A stretch of 64,000 nucleotides of DNA from a bacterium (GTDB lineage: Bacteria > SAR324 > XYD2-FULL-50-16), in contig JAHJRI010000189.1 of the NCBI GenBank assembly GCA_018830885.1, positions 1-64,000 of the forward strand, written 5' to 3'. The position numbers and the translations under genes were made by a program. Shown here one piece after another: positions 9,364-19,161 of this stretch (positions are counted from its first letter, which is position 1; each line of letters starts with the position of its first letter). Under the pieces are notes generated by a model. The model ran no database searches and had not been told where the DNA came from. It saw only the letters and a program-made list of their open reading frames with translations.

Positions 9364-10614
9364 ATGAAGGATGTTGTAATTGTCTCTGCCTGCCGGTCCG
9401 CAATTGGCACATTCGGTGGCACCCTTAAAGACATGAATGCCCCCCAGATCGCAAAACCGGTTATGGAAGCCGCTATTCAGAGAGCCGGCATAGATCCGGC
9501 CATTATAGATGATGTCCGGTACGGCAGCTGTATGGAGCACGCAGACAACCTGAATGTCGCAAGGGTCAGTTCACTGATGGCAGGCGTTCCTGCAAGCTCC
9601 ACCGCAGTGACGATCAACCGAGTCTGTATTTCCGGTATGGAAGCAGTCATCTCGGGTATGGCAATGATTCAGGCAGGGGTTTTTGATGTGGTCCTGGCTG
9701 GTGGCGTCGAACATATGTCCGGGGCGGAATACACCGTTCCAGCTGCACGGTGGGGATGCCGCCTTCAGGATTCGGTTTTTGTTGATCGCATGATCAGAGG
9801 TCTCCACTGTGGCTCTCATTTAACAAAAGATGCTGATCAGGGGCCCGTTAACGCCAATGACGCCCCGTTATCCCTGTTTGTCGGAAAACCTTATATTATG
9901 GGTCATACAGCTGAATTTGTCGCACAGCATCTGAACATCTCCCGTGAGGAGATGGATGAAATCGCCCTCAGAAGTCATAATAGCATAGAACGGGCAACGC
10001 AGGACGGTTCCTTTAAAGACGAAATCGTACCGATCGAAGTCCCTCAGCGAAAAAAGGCTCCCCTGATCTTTGACAAAGATGAACACTTCAGACCTGGCCT
10101 GACTATTGCTGATCTTCAGAAACTGCCATCTGCATTCGTTCCGAAAATTGGCAAGGTCACTGCGGGAAACTCCAGCGGCTTGAACGACGGTGCAGCTGCA
10201 ATGATACTCATGACGGAGGATAAAGCAAAGGAACTGGGGCTGAAACCCATTGCGAAAATAAAAGCCGTCGGCAGTGGTGGATGTCATCCCTCCATTATGG
10301 GATTGTCTCCTGTGCCCGCAGTCAATAAACTGATGTCCAGCAGTGGGCTGAAAATTAATGACTTTGAGCTGGTTGAGGTCAACGAGGCGTTTGCAGCACA
10401 ATATATCGGTTGTGAAAGAGAGCTGGGATTGAACCGGGAAATCACAAACGTCAATGGATCCGGCATCGGCATCGGCCACCCGGTGGGAGCAACAGGCGCC
10501 AGAATTATGGTTACCCTGATTCATGCCATGCAGAAGCGTGGCAAAACGCTGGGTCTGGCAACCCTCTGTGGCGGTGGCGGGGTTTCCATGGCCTGTGCGG
10601 TTGAACTGATGTAA
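9364..10614 (+). CDS. Acetyl-CoA C-acyltransferase (thiolase)
   Basis: It catalyses thiolytic cleavage or condensation of acyl-CoA and acetyl-CoA. The 416-aa protein carries the full thiolase signature: nucleophilic Cys88 in [16 protein letters not shown], His372 in [14 protein letters not shown] and Cys402 in CGGGG. The start has a good SD (AGGAGAAAAAA). It is slightly longer than the classic 392-aa biosynthetic thiolases, with an insertion around residues 155-180. It is divergent from the dehydratase activator, so a role in fermentative or beta-oxidative CoA metabolism is plausible. The chain-length preference cannot be read from the sequence. Confidence 0.93.
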   Translation: MKDVVIVSACRSAIGTFGGTLKDMNAPQIAKPVMEAAIQRAGIDPAIIDDVRYGSCMEHADNLNVARVSSLMAGVPASSTAVTINRVCISGMEAVISGMAMIQAGVFDVVLAGGVEHMSGAEYTVPAARWGCRLQDSVFVDRMIRGLHCGSHLTKDADQGPVNANDAPLSLFVGKPYIMGHTAEFVAQHLNISREEMDEIALRSHNSIERATQDGSFKDEIVPIEVPQRKKAPLIFDKDEHFRPGLTIADLQKLPSAFVPKIGKVTAGNSSGLNDGAAAMILMTEDKAKELGLKPIAKIKAVGSGGCHPSIMGLSPVPAVNKLMSSSGLKINDFELVEVNEAFAAQYIGCERELGLNREITNVNGSGIGIGHPVGATGARIMVTLIHAMQKRGKTLGLATLCGGGGVSMACAVELM

Positions 10615-10795
10615 CGACAGGTCTTTCTGGAAGGATTCACCATCGATTGCCCGAAGGCTGAAGCGGAAAACCGTTGAACGCCTGGGGCAGTCGTGGACCC
10701 CACGTTGCTTTCAGGAATCCCATGAATGAGTCCCGCATCCCGCCCATGTATCCCCTGTTTATCATGAAATGGATGATTAAAGTGTACAATCCGAT

Positions 10796-11749
10796 CTAAC
10801 CTCGCCTGAGGTCATTTAAAAGCTTATCCTTATTCGACCAGAGCCTGTTCACAAATTGTTGGAATTTTTCCTTGAAGACAGGGTCATTGAAATAATCCCC
10901 CTTTAATTCATCGGAAATTGAGAGTTGGGATACATGCACGGTGATCTCACCGACACGACCGCAGAGGTAGTCCCAGAATCCGGCGACTTTCGGTGCATAG
11001 CTGATGGTAACGTCCAGAATGGATGACAACTGATCTCCCATGGCCGCAAGAACAAAAGCAATGCCACCGGCTTTCGGCTTCAACAGATGCTGGTACGGAG
11101 ACCGCTGCTTATTGTGCTTTTCCATGGTAAAACGTGTCCCTTCGACAAAATTCATGATGGAAACCGGCGTATCTTTAAACCGAGCACAGGATTTTCTTGT
11201 GGTTTCGATATCCTTTCCTTTGAGATGGGGATGTTTTTCCAGAAATGCTTTTGAGTACCGTTTCATATATGGATAGTCGAGTGCGTACCACACCAGATTG
11301 AAAACAGGAATCCAGACCAGCTCCTTTTTGAGAAAGAACCTGAAATAGGGAATGCGGTTGTTCAGTACTGACTGCAATATGATAATATCTGCCCAGCTTT
11401 GATGGTTGGAGAGCACCAGATACCAGTCCTTCATACTCAGGTTTTCAACGCCCTGTACATCAATTTTGATTTTATTGATCCACTGCAGATAAATGGTATT
11501 ACAGGATGCCCAGGCTGCACAAAAGAGGTTGAGCATTGCATCCGTTGGTTTGCGAATCCCCCGGACCGGCAGCAGAATTTTGATGAGAATAAAGGGAGTT
11601 AAAAAAAGCAGCCAGAAGAACAGATTAAAAAGCAGGAGGAGGGACACCATAACACCCCGTACATGACTCAGCAGGACTATCAACATAGCAGTTCGATGTT
11701 TCAGCAGATTACACGATTTTGCCAGCCAACAGCTGGAGACGAAGCCCAT
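10796..11749 (-). CDS. YihG-type lysophospholipid acyltransferase, paralogue A
   Basis: This is a membrane glycerolipid acyltransferase of the PlsC superfamily. The 317-aa protein has a hydrophobic N-terminus (about residues 34-60), the catalytic H-x4-D as NHQSWAD (His116, Asp121), an acceptor-binding FVEGTRFT near residue 198, and the WALD/MKRYS blocks typical of the YihG subgroup (family knowledge). It closely resembles the plus-strand protein at 14700-15641. ATG at 11749 gives an N-terminal length matching the paralogue; ATG codons at 11686 and 11650 are alternatives. It is 14 nt downstream of the YkgJ-like gene on the same strand, probably co-transcribed. Confidence 0.88.
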   Translation of the reverse strand: MGFVSSCWLAKSCNLLKHRTAMLIVLLSHVRGVMVSLLLLFNLFFWLLFLTPFILIKILLPVRGIRKPTDAMLNLFCAAWASCNTIYLQWINKIKIDVQGVENLSMKDWYLVLSNHQSWADIIILQSVLNNRIPYFRFFLKKELVWIPVFNLVWYALDYPYMKRYSKAFLEKHPHLKGKDIETTRKSCARFKDTPVSIMNFVEGTRFTMEKHNKQRSPYQHLLKPKAGGIAFVLAAMGDQLSSILDVTISYAPKVAGFWDYLCGRVGEITVHVSQLSISDELKGDYFNDPVFKEKFQQFVNRLWSNKDKLLNDLRRG

Positions 11750-11763
11750 CGTTGATAAAAAAC

Positions 11764-12519
11764 CTACCCAATTTTGTGTCTGGGCTGGAAGTGATACCCG
11801 TTACCCTCTTTTACGATATCCAGTCCAAAAAGAGACATGGTCTCAATCAGCGGACGCCCCAGCAGGAAGTCGGTGATCCCCGGATCCAGCTTGCCTTTTT
11901 CGATGATCATGGGGCGAACAACCAAATCATACTTGATCATTTCCAGAACCGATTCTTTTGCTTCACCTTCAAGTTCTCCTTTCCCCTCCTCGAGCAACCT
12001 GCGAATGGTATGATATGAGCATTCCTGTTGATGGTCTTCGATGAACTCCCACAACCCGGCAACGGTTGATAGCAAGTCTCTACGGGTCAGGCGATCTGAT
12101 GAATAGATCGCCCTGATATCACGTGTATCCCAACATTTCAACGCACGACACTCCAATGGTCTGTCCTGATAGATTTGACAGACGTTGCTTTCCGATTCCA
12201 GCAAGATACAGGTCCATGAATGTTGGGTACCTTTGATCTTAATGATATCTGTATCAGCAATTATGTGGGTCCCATTCACATTGTCAAAAACGGGCTCTCC
12301 TTCCCTGATGGTATAAATATCAGTGGTTTTAATCCTGCCTTTGTCAATCAATTCCTTATCGATCCGATGAAAGGATGGCCCCCCTTTCCGGCAGCATGTT
12401 CCGCAACCCTGGCACGAATCCGGAACTGGATTGTGATCACTATTCGTGGCAGACAGCAACAGATTCTTTTCCTGACCAGGCATGGAAATGGGATGACTGG
12501 GGTCTGAGGGAGATTTCAT
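11764..12519 (-). CDS. YkgJ-family cysteine-cluster protein
   Basis: The 251-aa protein has the metal-chelating cysteine pattern of the YkgJ/CxxCxxCC family: CQGCGTCC at about residues 36-43, then C-x8-C in WTCILLESESNVCQIY, then RPLECRALKCW. Such proteins are thought to bind zinc or an iron-sulfur cluster. No reaction is established for most. The SD AGGA precedes the ATG by 6 nt. It is followed within 14 nt by acyltransferase A, suggesting a link to lipid metabolism, but this is context only. Confidence 0.82.
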   Translation of the reverse strand: MKSPSDPSHPISMPGQEKNLLLSATNSDHNPVPDSCQGCGTCCRKGGPSFHRIDKELIDKGRIKTTDIYTIREGEPVFDNVNGTHIIADTDIIKIKGTQHSWTCILLESESNVCQIYQDRPLECRALKCWDTRDIRAIYSSDRLTRRDLLSTVAGLWEFIEDHQQECSYHTIRRLLEEGKGELEGEAKESVLEMIKYDLVVRPMIIEKGKLDPGITDFLLGRPLIETMSLFGLDIVKEGNGYHFQPRHKIG

Positions 12520-12696
12520 AACGAATCCTGGAAAATCTATTCAAACTGCTTTGGCATCCGATGATTTTCCCTGAAACGTGAGATCATGCAACGGAGGATT
12601 TTGTGACAAGTGCAGGTTTATCTGTGAAAGCATGCTGTCAGGTCTGACGCTGTTCACCGTTGAAGCTCCAAATCCGAGCAGCGTCCATTTCATCCA

Positions 12697-13818
12697 TTAA
12701 CTGATTCTTTGTACTGATGGACGAGACCCCTGCTTTGTCATGACAATCTGCCATAACTGGAGCGTCCTGGCTCGAAACGCCCCTGCACAACTGAGGAGAT
12801 AATACTCCCACATTCTGTAAAAACGGTCACTGTATTTATTTTTCAGTTCTGGCCATGACTTTTTAAAATTCGCATGCCAGGCCATGAGGGTCTTATCATA
12901 GTACTCACCAAAATTATGCCAGTCCTCCATAATAAAGAGGCCCTCCATCGCTTTACCAATTTGAGCAATTGATGGAATCATGCCATTTGGAAAAATATAC
13001 TTTGCCGTCCACGGGTTTGTTGTTGTTGTGCTGTTGTTACCACCGATGGTGTGCAAAAAGGCTATTCCATCATCAACCAGCAACCGAGAGACCTGCTGCA
13101 TATACGTTCGATAATTTTTATACCCGATATGCTCAAAGGTTCCCACAGAAATCACCCGGTCATAACGTCCCACGGTACGTCGATAGTCCTCCAGTTTGAT
13201 TTCAACCGGTAACCCCTCACATTTTTCCCTTGCCAGTTTGGCCTGTTCCTTCGAAACAGTGATCCCCGTCACCCGGGCCCCATATTTCTCGGCGGCATAG
13301 GCAGCAAACCCGCCAAATCCGCAGCCGATGTCCAGCACCGTCATGTCGGGTTCCAGCTCAATTTTCCGGCAGATCAGATCCAGTTTCGCAATCTGGGCAT
13401 CATCCAGATTGTCAGCGGCCTTCCAGTAACCACAGGTGTACACCATTTTTTCATCCAGCATGGCTTTGAAAAGGTCGTTTCCCAAATTATAATGACTCTC
13501 ACCAACCTGAAAGGCTCGGCTTACCTTCTGTAAATTGATTATTTTTGACTTCAACACATGCCAGACAAGACTAATGTTTTGTTTCAAATGTCCCGTCAAC
13601 TCGAATCTTAACGCTCGGTTGATCAACTCATCCAGAGCATCGCATTCCCACCATCGATCCATATAGGATTCTCCCAATCCCAATGTATTTTCCGCCAGGA
13701 CCCGTTGATAAAATGAATCATTCCTGATTCGGATATCATACGGTTTGTTACCGTTAATCGTTATTCCGGCGATTCTCAAAGCCCCGGCTACGTATTCTTT
13801 CAGATTTTTCTGTTTCAT
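12697..13818 (-). CDS. cfa: Cyclopropane-fatty-acyl-phospholipid synthase
   Basis: It transfers a methylene group from S-adenosylmethionine to cis double bonds of membrane phospholipid acyl chains. The 373-aa protein has the Cfa N-terminal domain (DSFYQRVLAENTLGLGESYM), the lipid-facing HYNLGNDLF and MVYTCGYW blocks, the SAM motif VLDIGCGFGGFAAYAA near residue 164, FEHIG, and the terminal WEYYLLSCAGAFRAR region. Length and order match E. coli Cfa. A strong SD (GGAGG) precedes the ATG. Upstream is a TTGACG element and the palindrome ATGTTAACAT near 13849. It sits between two acyltransferase paralogues. Confidence 0.95.
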   Translation of the reverse strand: MKQKNLKEYVAGALRIAGITINGNKPYDIRIRNDSFYQRVLAENTLGLGESYMDRWWECDALDELINRALRFELTGHLKQNISLVWHVLKSKIINLQKVSRAFQVGESHYNLGNDLFKAMLDEKMVYTCGYWKAADNLDDAQIAKLDLICRKIELEPDMTVLDIGCGFGGFAAYAAEKYGARVTGITVSKEQAKLAREKCEGLPVEIKLEDYRRTVGRYDRVISVGTFEHIGYKNYRTYMQQVSRLLVDDGIAFLHTIGGNNSTTTTNPWTAKYIFPNGMIPSIAQIGKAMEGLFIMEDWHNFGEYYDKTLMAWHANFKKSWPELKNKYSDRFYRMWEYYLLSCAGAFRARTLQLWQIVMTKQGSRPSVQRIS

Positions 13819-14300
13819 ACGCTGGCCTCCATCAATCTAAACAAATGTTAACATGAAAATTTAAACCGACGTCAACGCGCTATGCGACTCTTCTCCTCCC
13901 TTTTTTTGAAATATCGCAAACCCGGCTAAAATGCAAGTCCTAATCCAAATCTGGTGAAATAATTGTAATATAAAAGTAATAGTTCCGCCCCAACCCCTTT
14001 AAGATCGCTTCCTATCTGAAATTAAGGTGATTCTTTACTGCATGTGGATCATCAATATCATTTCCGATCCGGTCGTCGACTGACCTGATAGACTGCAGCG
14101 GAGACTTTGAAAAAATCGTCCACCAGCAGCCATCGATCTGACAGCACCGATATTCCTGCCTGCAATCAACTATCATCCAATAAAGATCGCTTTAAATGGG
14201 CTGGAACTACCAATCTGTCCTGCCAGACCACTTTTTCCGACAGATTCTGTTTTCACGAATCCAGCATCAGGAATGGATTTCTGTCAAGTTTGGACTATCG
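13819..14300. other. Intergenic, no supported gene
   Basis: This is the upstream region of cfa on the minus strand. I see the palindrome ATGTTAACAT and an AT-rich block around 13960 but no coding frame with domain or SD support. Short frames at 14107-14331 and 14196-14573 run into the palindromic element and are not called. Confidence 0.5.
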
Positions 14301-14477
14301 AGGGGTGCACCAAAAACATGTGGGTATGTGATCATAACCGCTTCAAGAGGGTATTTATTCAGAAAAACGCATGCATCCATCCTTGGAGCTCCTGGAATCC
14401 ATCCCTGGCTTCCAAGGTTTTCTGAACAAACAACCTCTTTCCGCTTGCAGGTACCCACACATATTTGGTGCACCCCT
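14301..14477. repeat. Long-armed palindromic element, copy 2
   Basis: Outer arms AGGGGTGCACCAAA (14301-14314) and their complement ending at 14477 are joined by a long, mostly complementary stem. The inner part, AAGAGGGTATTTATTCAGAAAA, pairs with its opposite arm with three mismatches. The centre (AAACGCATGCATCC, GGAGCTCC, GGCTTCCAAGG) is nearly the same as in copy 1 at 6.7 kb. The arms differ from copy 1 in sequence but not in self-complementarity. Confidence 0.8.
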
Positions 14478-14699
14478 ATCGAGCAGTTTGAAATAGCCAT
14501 GCAACGCCTGTATGACAAAAGTTTTACTTTTCAACCGGACCAAAACTTCACATTAATAGTCAAGACAGGTTAGCATTAAGTCAAAGATCGATTTTTTGCG
14601 GGCCGATCCTCTGTCAGATTTTCAAGTCAGATAGACCCAGTTCAATATCCGCTTTTGGCATTACGCCTAGATAAATTAAACTGAAATTCACAATCAACG

Positions 14700-15641
14700 A
14701 TGCAAAGCGCTATTGAAAGCCCGTTTGATAATCAAACAAAAAACTCACCGATATCCGTGATCATCAACTTTCTTTATCATCTCCGTGGGGCGATATCCGT
14801 TGTATATCTGGCAATTAATACATTCTTCTGGGTCAGTCTCCTTTTTTGTGTGACCCTGCTTCGATTTGCCATTCCCCTGAAACCGTTTCGTAAATTCTTC
14901 ATCAGGGCTGCAACCTTGATTGCAGAGAACTGGATTTTTTTCAATAACCTGGGGTTGATCTATACCCGCAGTATTCGTATCGATGTGACCGGTATTGAAC
15001 AACTCAATCGAAAGGATTGGTACCTGGTGATTTCAAATCACCAGACCTGGACGGATATCCCGATCCTGCAAAAGGTTTTTTTTCGCAAGATCCCCTTTCT
15101 CAAATTTTTTCTCAAAAAAGAGCTGATCTGGGTGCCATTTCTGGGACCCGCCTGGTGGGCGCTGGACTTCCCATTCATGAAACGGTATTCCAAAAAGGTT
15201 TTGAAAAAGAAACCCCACCTGAAGGGAAAGGACATGGAAATCACACGCCGGGCGTGTGAGAAATTTAAGGATTTGCCGGTTTCCATCATGAACTTTACAG
15301 AAGGCACCCGCTTTACGAAACACAAACACGACAGACAGAAATCCCCCTTCAAGCACCTCCTAAAACCAAAGGCCGGCGGGATTGGATTCGTAATATCGGC
15401 TATGGGCAACCAGCTTCATTATGTTCTGGACGTTACCATTGCATATCCTCAGGGAAAGCAGAGCTTCTGGGCCTTTCTTTGCGGCAGGGTCAACGCGGTC
15501 AATGTTCATATTGAAAAGATTCCGATCAGCGACGACCTGTTCGGAGACTACATGACGGACAAGTCCTACAGAACCAGCTTTCAGCAATGGCTAAACGATG
15601 TCTGGAAGAAAAAAGACGCATATCTTGATCAGATAAGCTGA
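14700..15641 (+). CDS. YihG-type lysophospholipid acyltransferase, paralogue B
   Basis: A second membrane acyltransferase of the PlsC superfamily. The 313-aa protein has two hydrophobic segments (about residues 33-60), NHQTWTD with His114 and Asp119, a WWALDFPFMKRYSKK block, NFTEGTRFT and LLKPKAGGIGFV. It is clearly a paralogue of the minus-strand protein at 10796-11749, with shared motifs along the whole length, but lies on the opposite strand. No clear SD precedes the ATG. The pair around cfa suggests a membrane-lipid remodelling group. Confidence 0.88.
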   Translation: MQSAIESPFDNQTKNSPISVIINFLYHLRGAISVVYLAINTFFWVSLLFCVTLLRFAIPLKPFRKFFIRAATLIAENWIFFNNLGLIYTRSIRIDVTGIEQLNRKDWYLVISNHQTWTDIPILQKVFFRKIPFLKFFLKKELIWVPFLGPAWWALDFPFMKRYSKKVLKKKPHLKGKDMEITRRACEKFKDLPVSIMNFTEGTRFTKHKHDRQKSPFKHLLKPKAGGIGFVISAMGNQLHYVLDVTIAYPQGKQSFWAFLCGRVNAVNVHIEKIPISDDLFGDYMTDKSYRTSFQQWLNDVWKKKDAYLDQIS

Positions 15642-15778
15642 GGTCAACGGCCGTGCTTTTCGAATTCCGGGCGCAAACCGTCCGAATAGTATCAATTCGT
15701 CCACCTGAAGCCCGGCTTGCGAAACAGCAGGCGGGACCCGCCAGTCAACGCTGAACTCATCATCACGCCTGATTCGCT

Positions 15779-16525
15779 TTATTTGATAAAACCTGTCAGC
15801 CGTTCGGCAGTATCACTGATATTCGGCTTGGTGGTGTATTCCCGCTCAAGTCCTTTGGCCATCTGCTCTTTCTTGGACTGGGTATACAGATATTTATGGG
15901 CAGCGATCGCCCCCAGGCTGTTCTTTTTGATCTTGTCTGCCATCTCCCTGACAGCCGCTTCAAGCTTGGAAGCGGGAACAGATTGGTTCACAAGCCCGAT
16001 TCTTTCAGCTTCCGTTCCACTAATCATGTCCGCCGTATAGGTCATTTCCCGTGCTTTTAATTCACCGACACGCTGGGACAGCCGCTGGCTCATACCCCAC
16101 GTGCAGCGAATTCCCCAGCGGACATGGGTATCGCCAAACTTGGCTTCGTCCGCTGTGATGATCAGGTCACAGGCCAAAGCGAGTTCCAATCCACCGGTCA
16201 GACAGAAGCCGTTGACCATCGCGATCACCACTTTATTCGCGGTTTCAATCCGGTTTTGCGTATCACGGGCAACATGGTTCAAATCCGCTCCCACATCACC
16301 CCCTTCCAATCCCTGGAGTGATTTCAGGTCAACCCCGGCACAAAAAGCCCTGCCGGCACCTGTCAAAACGATGACAGCGACCTCTTCATTATGCTCAGAC
16401 AGGTCCACTGCGTTGTGAATCTCTTTTAAGACGTCAGGATTCAACGAGTTCAGAGAATCGGGACGATTGATGGTTATCCAGGCAATTTGTTCGTCAACTT
16501 CATATCGGATATTTTCAAAAGACAT
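15779..16525 (-). CDS. Enoyl-CoA hydratase/isomerase family protein (crotonase)
   Basis: A crotonase-fold enzyme acting on acyl-CoA thioesters, typically hydrating 2-enoyl-CoA. The 248-aa protein has ITINRPDSLNSLNPDVL, the oxyanion-hole blocks GAGRAFCAGVDLKSL and NGFCLTGGLELALACDL, and FGDTHVRWGI. The second catalytic glutamate position of hydratases (usually an E in the GLPE region) appears to be occupied by THVRWG, so a hydratase reaction is not certain and another crotonase activity is possible. The SD GAGAG precedes the ATG. It is convergent with acyltransferase B. Confidence 0.85.
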   Translation of the reverse strand: MSFENIRYEVDEQIAWITINRPDSLNSLNPDVLKEIHNAVDLSEHNEEVAVIVLTGAGRAFCAGVDLKSLQGLEGGDVGADLNHVARDTQNRIETANKVVIAMVNGFCLTGGLELALACDLIITADEAKFGDTHVRWGIRCTWGMSQRLSQRVGELKAREMTYTADMISGTEAERIGLVNQSVPASKLEAAVREMADKIKKNSLGAIAAHKYLYTQSKKEQMAKGLEREYTTKPNISDTAERLTGFIK

Positions 16526-16763
16526 GTTTGCGCTCTCAAATGGATTAGCTGCAATGGTTCAAAATAGGGGATCTGGACCATGCCAGATTGGATTTACCAA
16601 TATTGGGGATTCTGATATTGTCCTCCAGAAGAATATATCTGTAACCCTGATGTAAATGATGTGCCGATATTATCTCAATAATCTGGATTGATCAACCGAT
16701 GTGTCCCTGTCACCAAAACGGGCCATAACCTTAGATCAAAAATCTCTATTCCCGGGAGACCCA

Positions 16764-17507
16764 ATGAAAGTATTTTTTCATCCTGATTTCTACCAGGTCT
16801 ATACCTCAGATCCAGCGGCAGCAGCAGGACGTATGGAATCAATTGTCGACACTATCCGCGATACGGTCGAGCTGGTCGAACCCATTCCTGCCAGCGAGGC
16901 GGAGATAGCCCTGGTGCACTCAGCCGCTCATATCGATACTGTCAAAAAGAAGGGTCTATATCCAATTGCAGCACTGGCAGCAGGCGGAGCCATTCAGGCC
17001 GCACATGAAGGTCTCACCAGTCCCAGTTTCGGCCTCATACGCCCCCCGGGTCATCATGCATCATCCGGTTCAGCATGGGGATTCTGCTATTTCAATAATA
17101 TGGCCATTGCTTTTGAAACGCTGAAAAGACGGGCTAAAATAAAAACCGGCTATATTCTGGATATTGATATGCACTTCGGTGACGGCACCCATCATATTCT
17201 TAAAGACCATCGTGACATCATTGTGCATAACATCGAAACAGAAGTAAGGGATACATATATGCAATCGGTCAGCGATGCCATGGAAAGTTGTCATGTGGAC
17301 CTGATTGGTATTTCAGCCGGGTTTGATAATCATCTGAACGATTGGGGAGGGGTTTTATCAACCAGAGACTATGCCGATATCGGGAAAATGGTCAAAGCAG
17401 TAGCCCGTAGAAATAGCGGTGGTTGTTTTGGAATTCTGGAAGGAGGATACAATCATCAGGTATTGGGGGCCAATGTTCTGGCACTGATTCAAGGCATGTG
17501 CAACTGA
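16764..17507 (+). CDS. Histone-deacetylase/acetoin-utilization-like zinc deacetylase
   Basis: An arginase/deacetylase-fold enzyme, expected to remove acyl groups from lysine or small amines. The 247-aa protein has the catalytic histidine pair in RPPGHHAS, the zinc ligands in DIDMHFGDGTHH and GFDNH, and the terminal EGGYN. It is compact compared with AcuC-type proteins (about 380 aa), lacking several loops. ATG at 16764 follows GGGAGA. An ATG at 16701 would add 21 unsupported residues. A terminator at 17800-17829 lies well downstream. The substrate is unknown. Confidence 0.88.
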   Translation: MKVFFHPDFYQVYTSDPAAAAGRMESIVDTIRDTVELVEPIPASEAEIALVHSAAHIDTVKKKGLYPIAALAAGGAIQAAHEGLTSPSFGLIRPPGHHASSGSAWGFCYFNNMAIAFETLKRRAKIKTGYILDIDMHFGDGTHHILKDHRDIIVHNIETEVRDTYMQSVSDAMESCHVDLIGISAGFDNHLNDWGGVLSTRDYADIGKMVKAVARRNSGGCFGILEGGYNHQVLGANVLALIQGMCN

Positions 17508-17925
17508 TGCAATACCCGGTTCAAAGCGCTAAAATTTTCAACCAATTGATATGGAAAAGGAAATAACCTATTTTTGCCTTTCAGAATAAAATTTCGTGCA
17601 AAATATTGCCAAAACAATTCAGAAAGCGCATCTTTAAAGAAAATTACGGAGGGTTATTCGTAAATCGTAAAAATCCCCCAGCTGTTTTTATTTCTCCAAT
17701 TAAAACAATCCCCGTTTTGCCTCACCGCTATTCCGGGATTCAGTGGCGAATTTCCATATCTTATTGTTATTATATGTTATGGAAGATGACCCGCCGGTGA
17801 ATAAGACCCCCTATGTGGGCCTTATTTTTCGATAAACGTAGCTATTTACGTTTTGATGCCGCATATGCGAATTTCGAGTATTGCGAGGATTCTCATTACA
17901 CAATTTTATTTGATCATGGAACAAC
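17508..17925. other. Intergenic with a terminator, no supported gene
   Basis: The stretch between the deacetylase and the aminotransferase contains only the hairpin at 17800-17829. Short frames at 17606-17800 and 17813-17998 have no SD or domain support. Confidence 0.5.
17800..17829 (+). terminator. Rho-independent terminator
   Basis: AATAAGACCC (17800-17809) pairs with GGGCCTTATT (17817-17826) with one mismatch and a 7-nt loop, followed by TTT. It lies about 290 nt after the HDAC-like gene and before the aminotransferase on the plus strand. Confidence 0.6.
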
Positions 17926-19140
17926 ATGGTTATATCTTTTCAGCCACCCAAAGACATTCCACTGCATGAAATCCTCCCTTCTGAACCGCTTCTCCTGATG
18001 GGCGCAGGCCCTGTGCCGATTCCCCATGCAGTAGCACAGGCAAACGGCGTTGTTATCAATCATCTGGGTGAAACCATGAACCGTGTTATTGACCGGGTAA
18101 AAATCATGGGTAAGTACGCATTTCAGACCGAGAGCGATAAAATCATGGGTATCGCCGGACCATCCTCTGCAGCCATGGAAATGGGAATTACCAATCTACT
18201 CTGGGCCGGGAGAAAGGCGCTCATTTTGAAGAACGGGACTTTCAGCGGCAGAATGGGTGACATGGCATCTGCAGTGGGCGCAGACATTACGATTCTGGAA
18301 GCTGGTGAAAAGGCATCCATTTCAGCCGAAATGGTTGAAGCGGCTCTCAAAAAAAATACCTATGACGTGGTGACCATGGTCCAGGGAGAGACATCCTGCG
18401 GGGTCTGGAACCGGGATCTTCCCGATATCACCAGACTCTGCAGACAATATGGAGCGCTCACGATTGTTGATGCTGTCTGTACCCTGTCTACCATGCCCCT
18501 GGAAATGGATAACTGGCAAATCGATGTTGCTATCAGTGGCGGACAAAAGGGAATTTCCACGATCCCTGGTGTTTCCCTGATCGCTTTTTCCAAGAATGCC
18601 TGGCAAACCATTGAAAACCGGAAGACAAAACGCGTCCATTGGTGTCTGGATGCTTTGAAAGCATACAGTTTCTGGGGTGATCATAAATATCACTATACCG
18701 CGCCAGTTCCCGGTATACTGGCTATGCATGAGGCCTTAAGATTGATTTGCGCAGAAACTCTTGAGGAAAGGTTTTACAGGCACCATACAAGTTCCATGGC
18801 TTTGCAGAAAGGCATCACAGCGATGGGTTTAAAGCTGTTCGTCGAGGAACCGCACCGATTGAATGCTGTGGTAGCGATTGATATGCCAGATGGCATCTCT
18901 GCCGACGGAGTCCGGAAAACAATGGCGGAAAAGTTCCATGTCGAGATTTCAGGTGCATTTGGTTTAAATATCATTCGGGTTGGCCAAATGGGGGAACAAT
19001 GTCGATCCCACAATTTGTTTAAAACCCTGTATGCCATGGGAATGGGGTTTCGAAGAGAGGGGTATTCGCTGAACGTCAGTGAAGGGATGGCAGAAATGGA
19101 AAAACGGCTGACCGAGGATCCAAACCGTCTGGTCACTTAA
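17926..19140 (+). CDS. Class V PLP-dependent aminotransferase (alanine-glyoxylate type)
   Basis: A fold-type I aminotransferase of the serine-pyruvate/alanine-glyoxylate branch. The 404-aa protein has the N-terminal GAGPVPIPHAV, the PLP region GPSSAAMEMGI, GETSCG, the aspartate in IVDAV, and the Schiff-base lysine in ISGGQKGIS. This family also contains ureidoglycine-glyoxylate and phosphoserine-type enzymes, so the donor and acceptor are open. The start at 17926 has no clear SD. An ATG at 17998 is possible but would remove the LHEILPSEPLLL segment that precedes the first motif. It is convergent with the TerB-like gene. Confidence 0.88.
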   Translation: MVISFQPPKDIPLHEILPSEPLLLMGAGPVPIPHAVAQANGVVINHLGETMNRVIDRVKIMGKYAFQTESDKIMGIAGPSSAAMEMGITNLLWAGRKALILKNGTFSGRMGDMASAVGADITILEAGEKASISAEMVEAALKKNTYDVVTMVQGETSCGVWNRDLPDITRLCRQYGALTIVDAVCTLSTMPLEMDNWQIDVAISGGQKGISTIPGVSLIAFSKNAWQTIENRKTKRVHWCLDALKAYSFWGDHKYHYTAPVPGILAMHEALRLICAETLEERFYRHHTSSMALQKGITAMGLKLFVEEPHRLNAVVAIDMPDGISADGVRKTMAEKFHVEISGAFGLNIIRVGQMGEQCRSHNLFKTLYAMGMGFRREGYSLNVSEGMAEMEKRLTEDPNRLVT

Positions 19141-19161
19141 AACGGACGATCGGACGGGATA

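Noticed and set aside
9868..10524. 218-codon minus-strand frame inside the thiolase gene
   Set aside because: Antisense of a clear thiolase with all catalytic residues.
14107..14573. Short frames overlapping palindromic element copy 2
   Set aside because: They translate the inverted repeat; similar peptides from copy 1 arise only because the DNA element is repeated.
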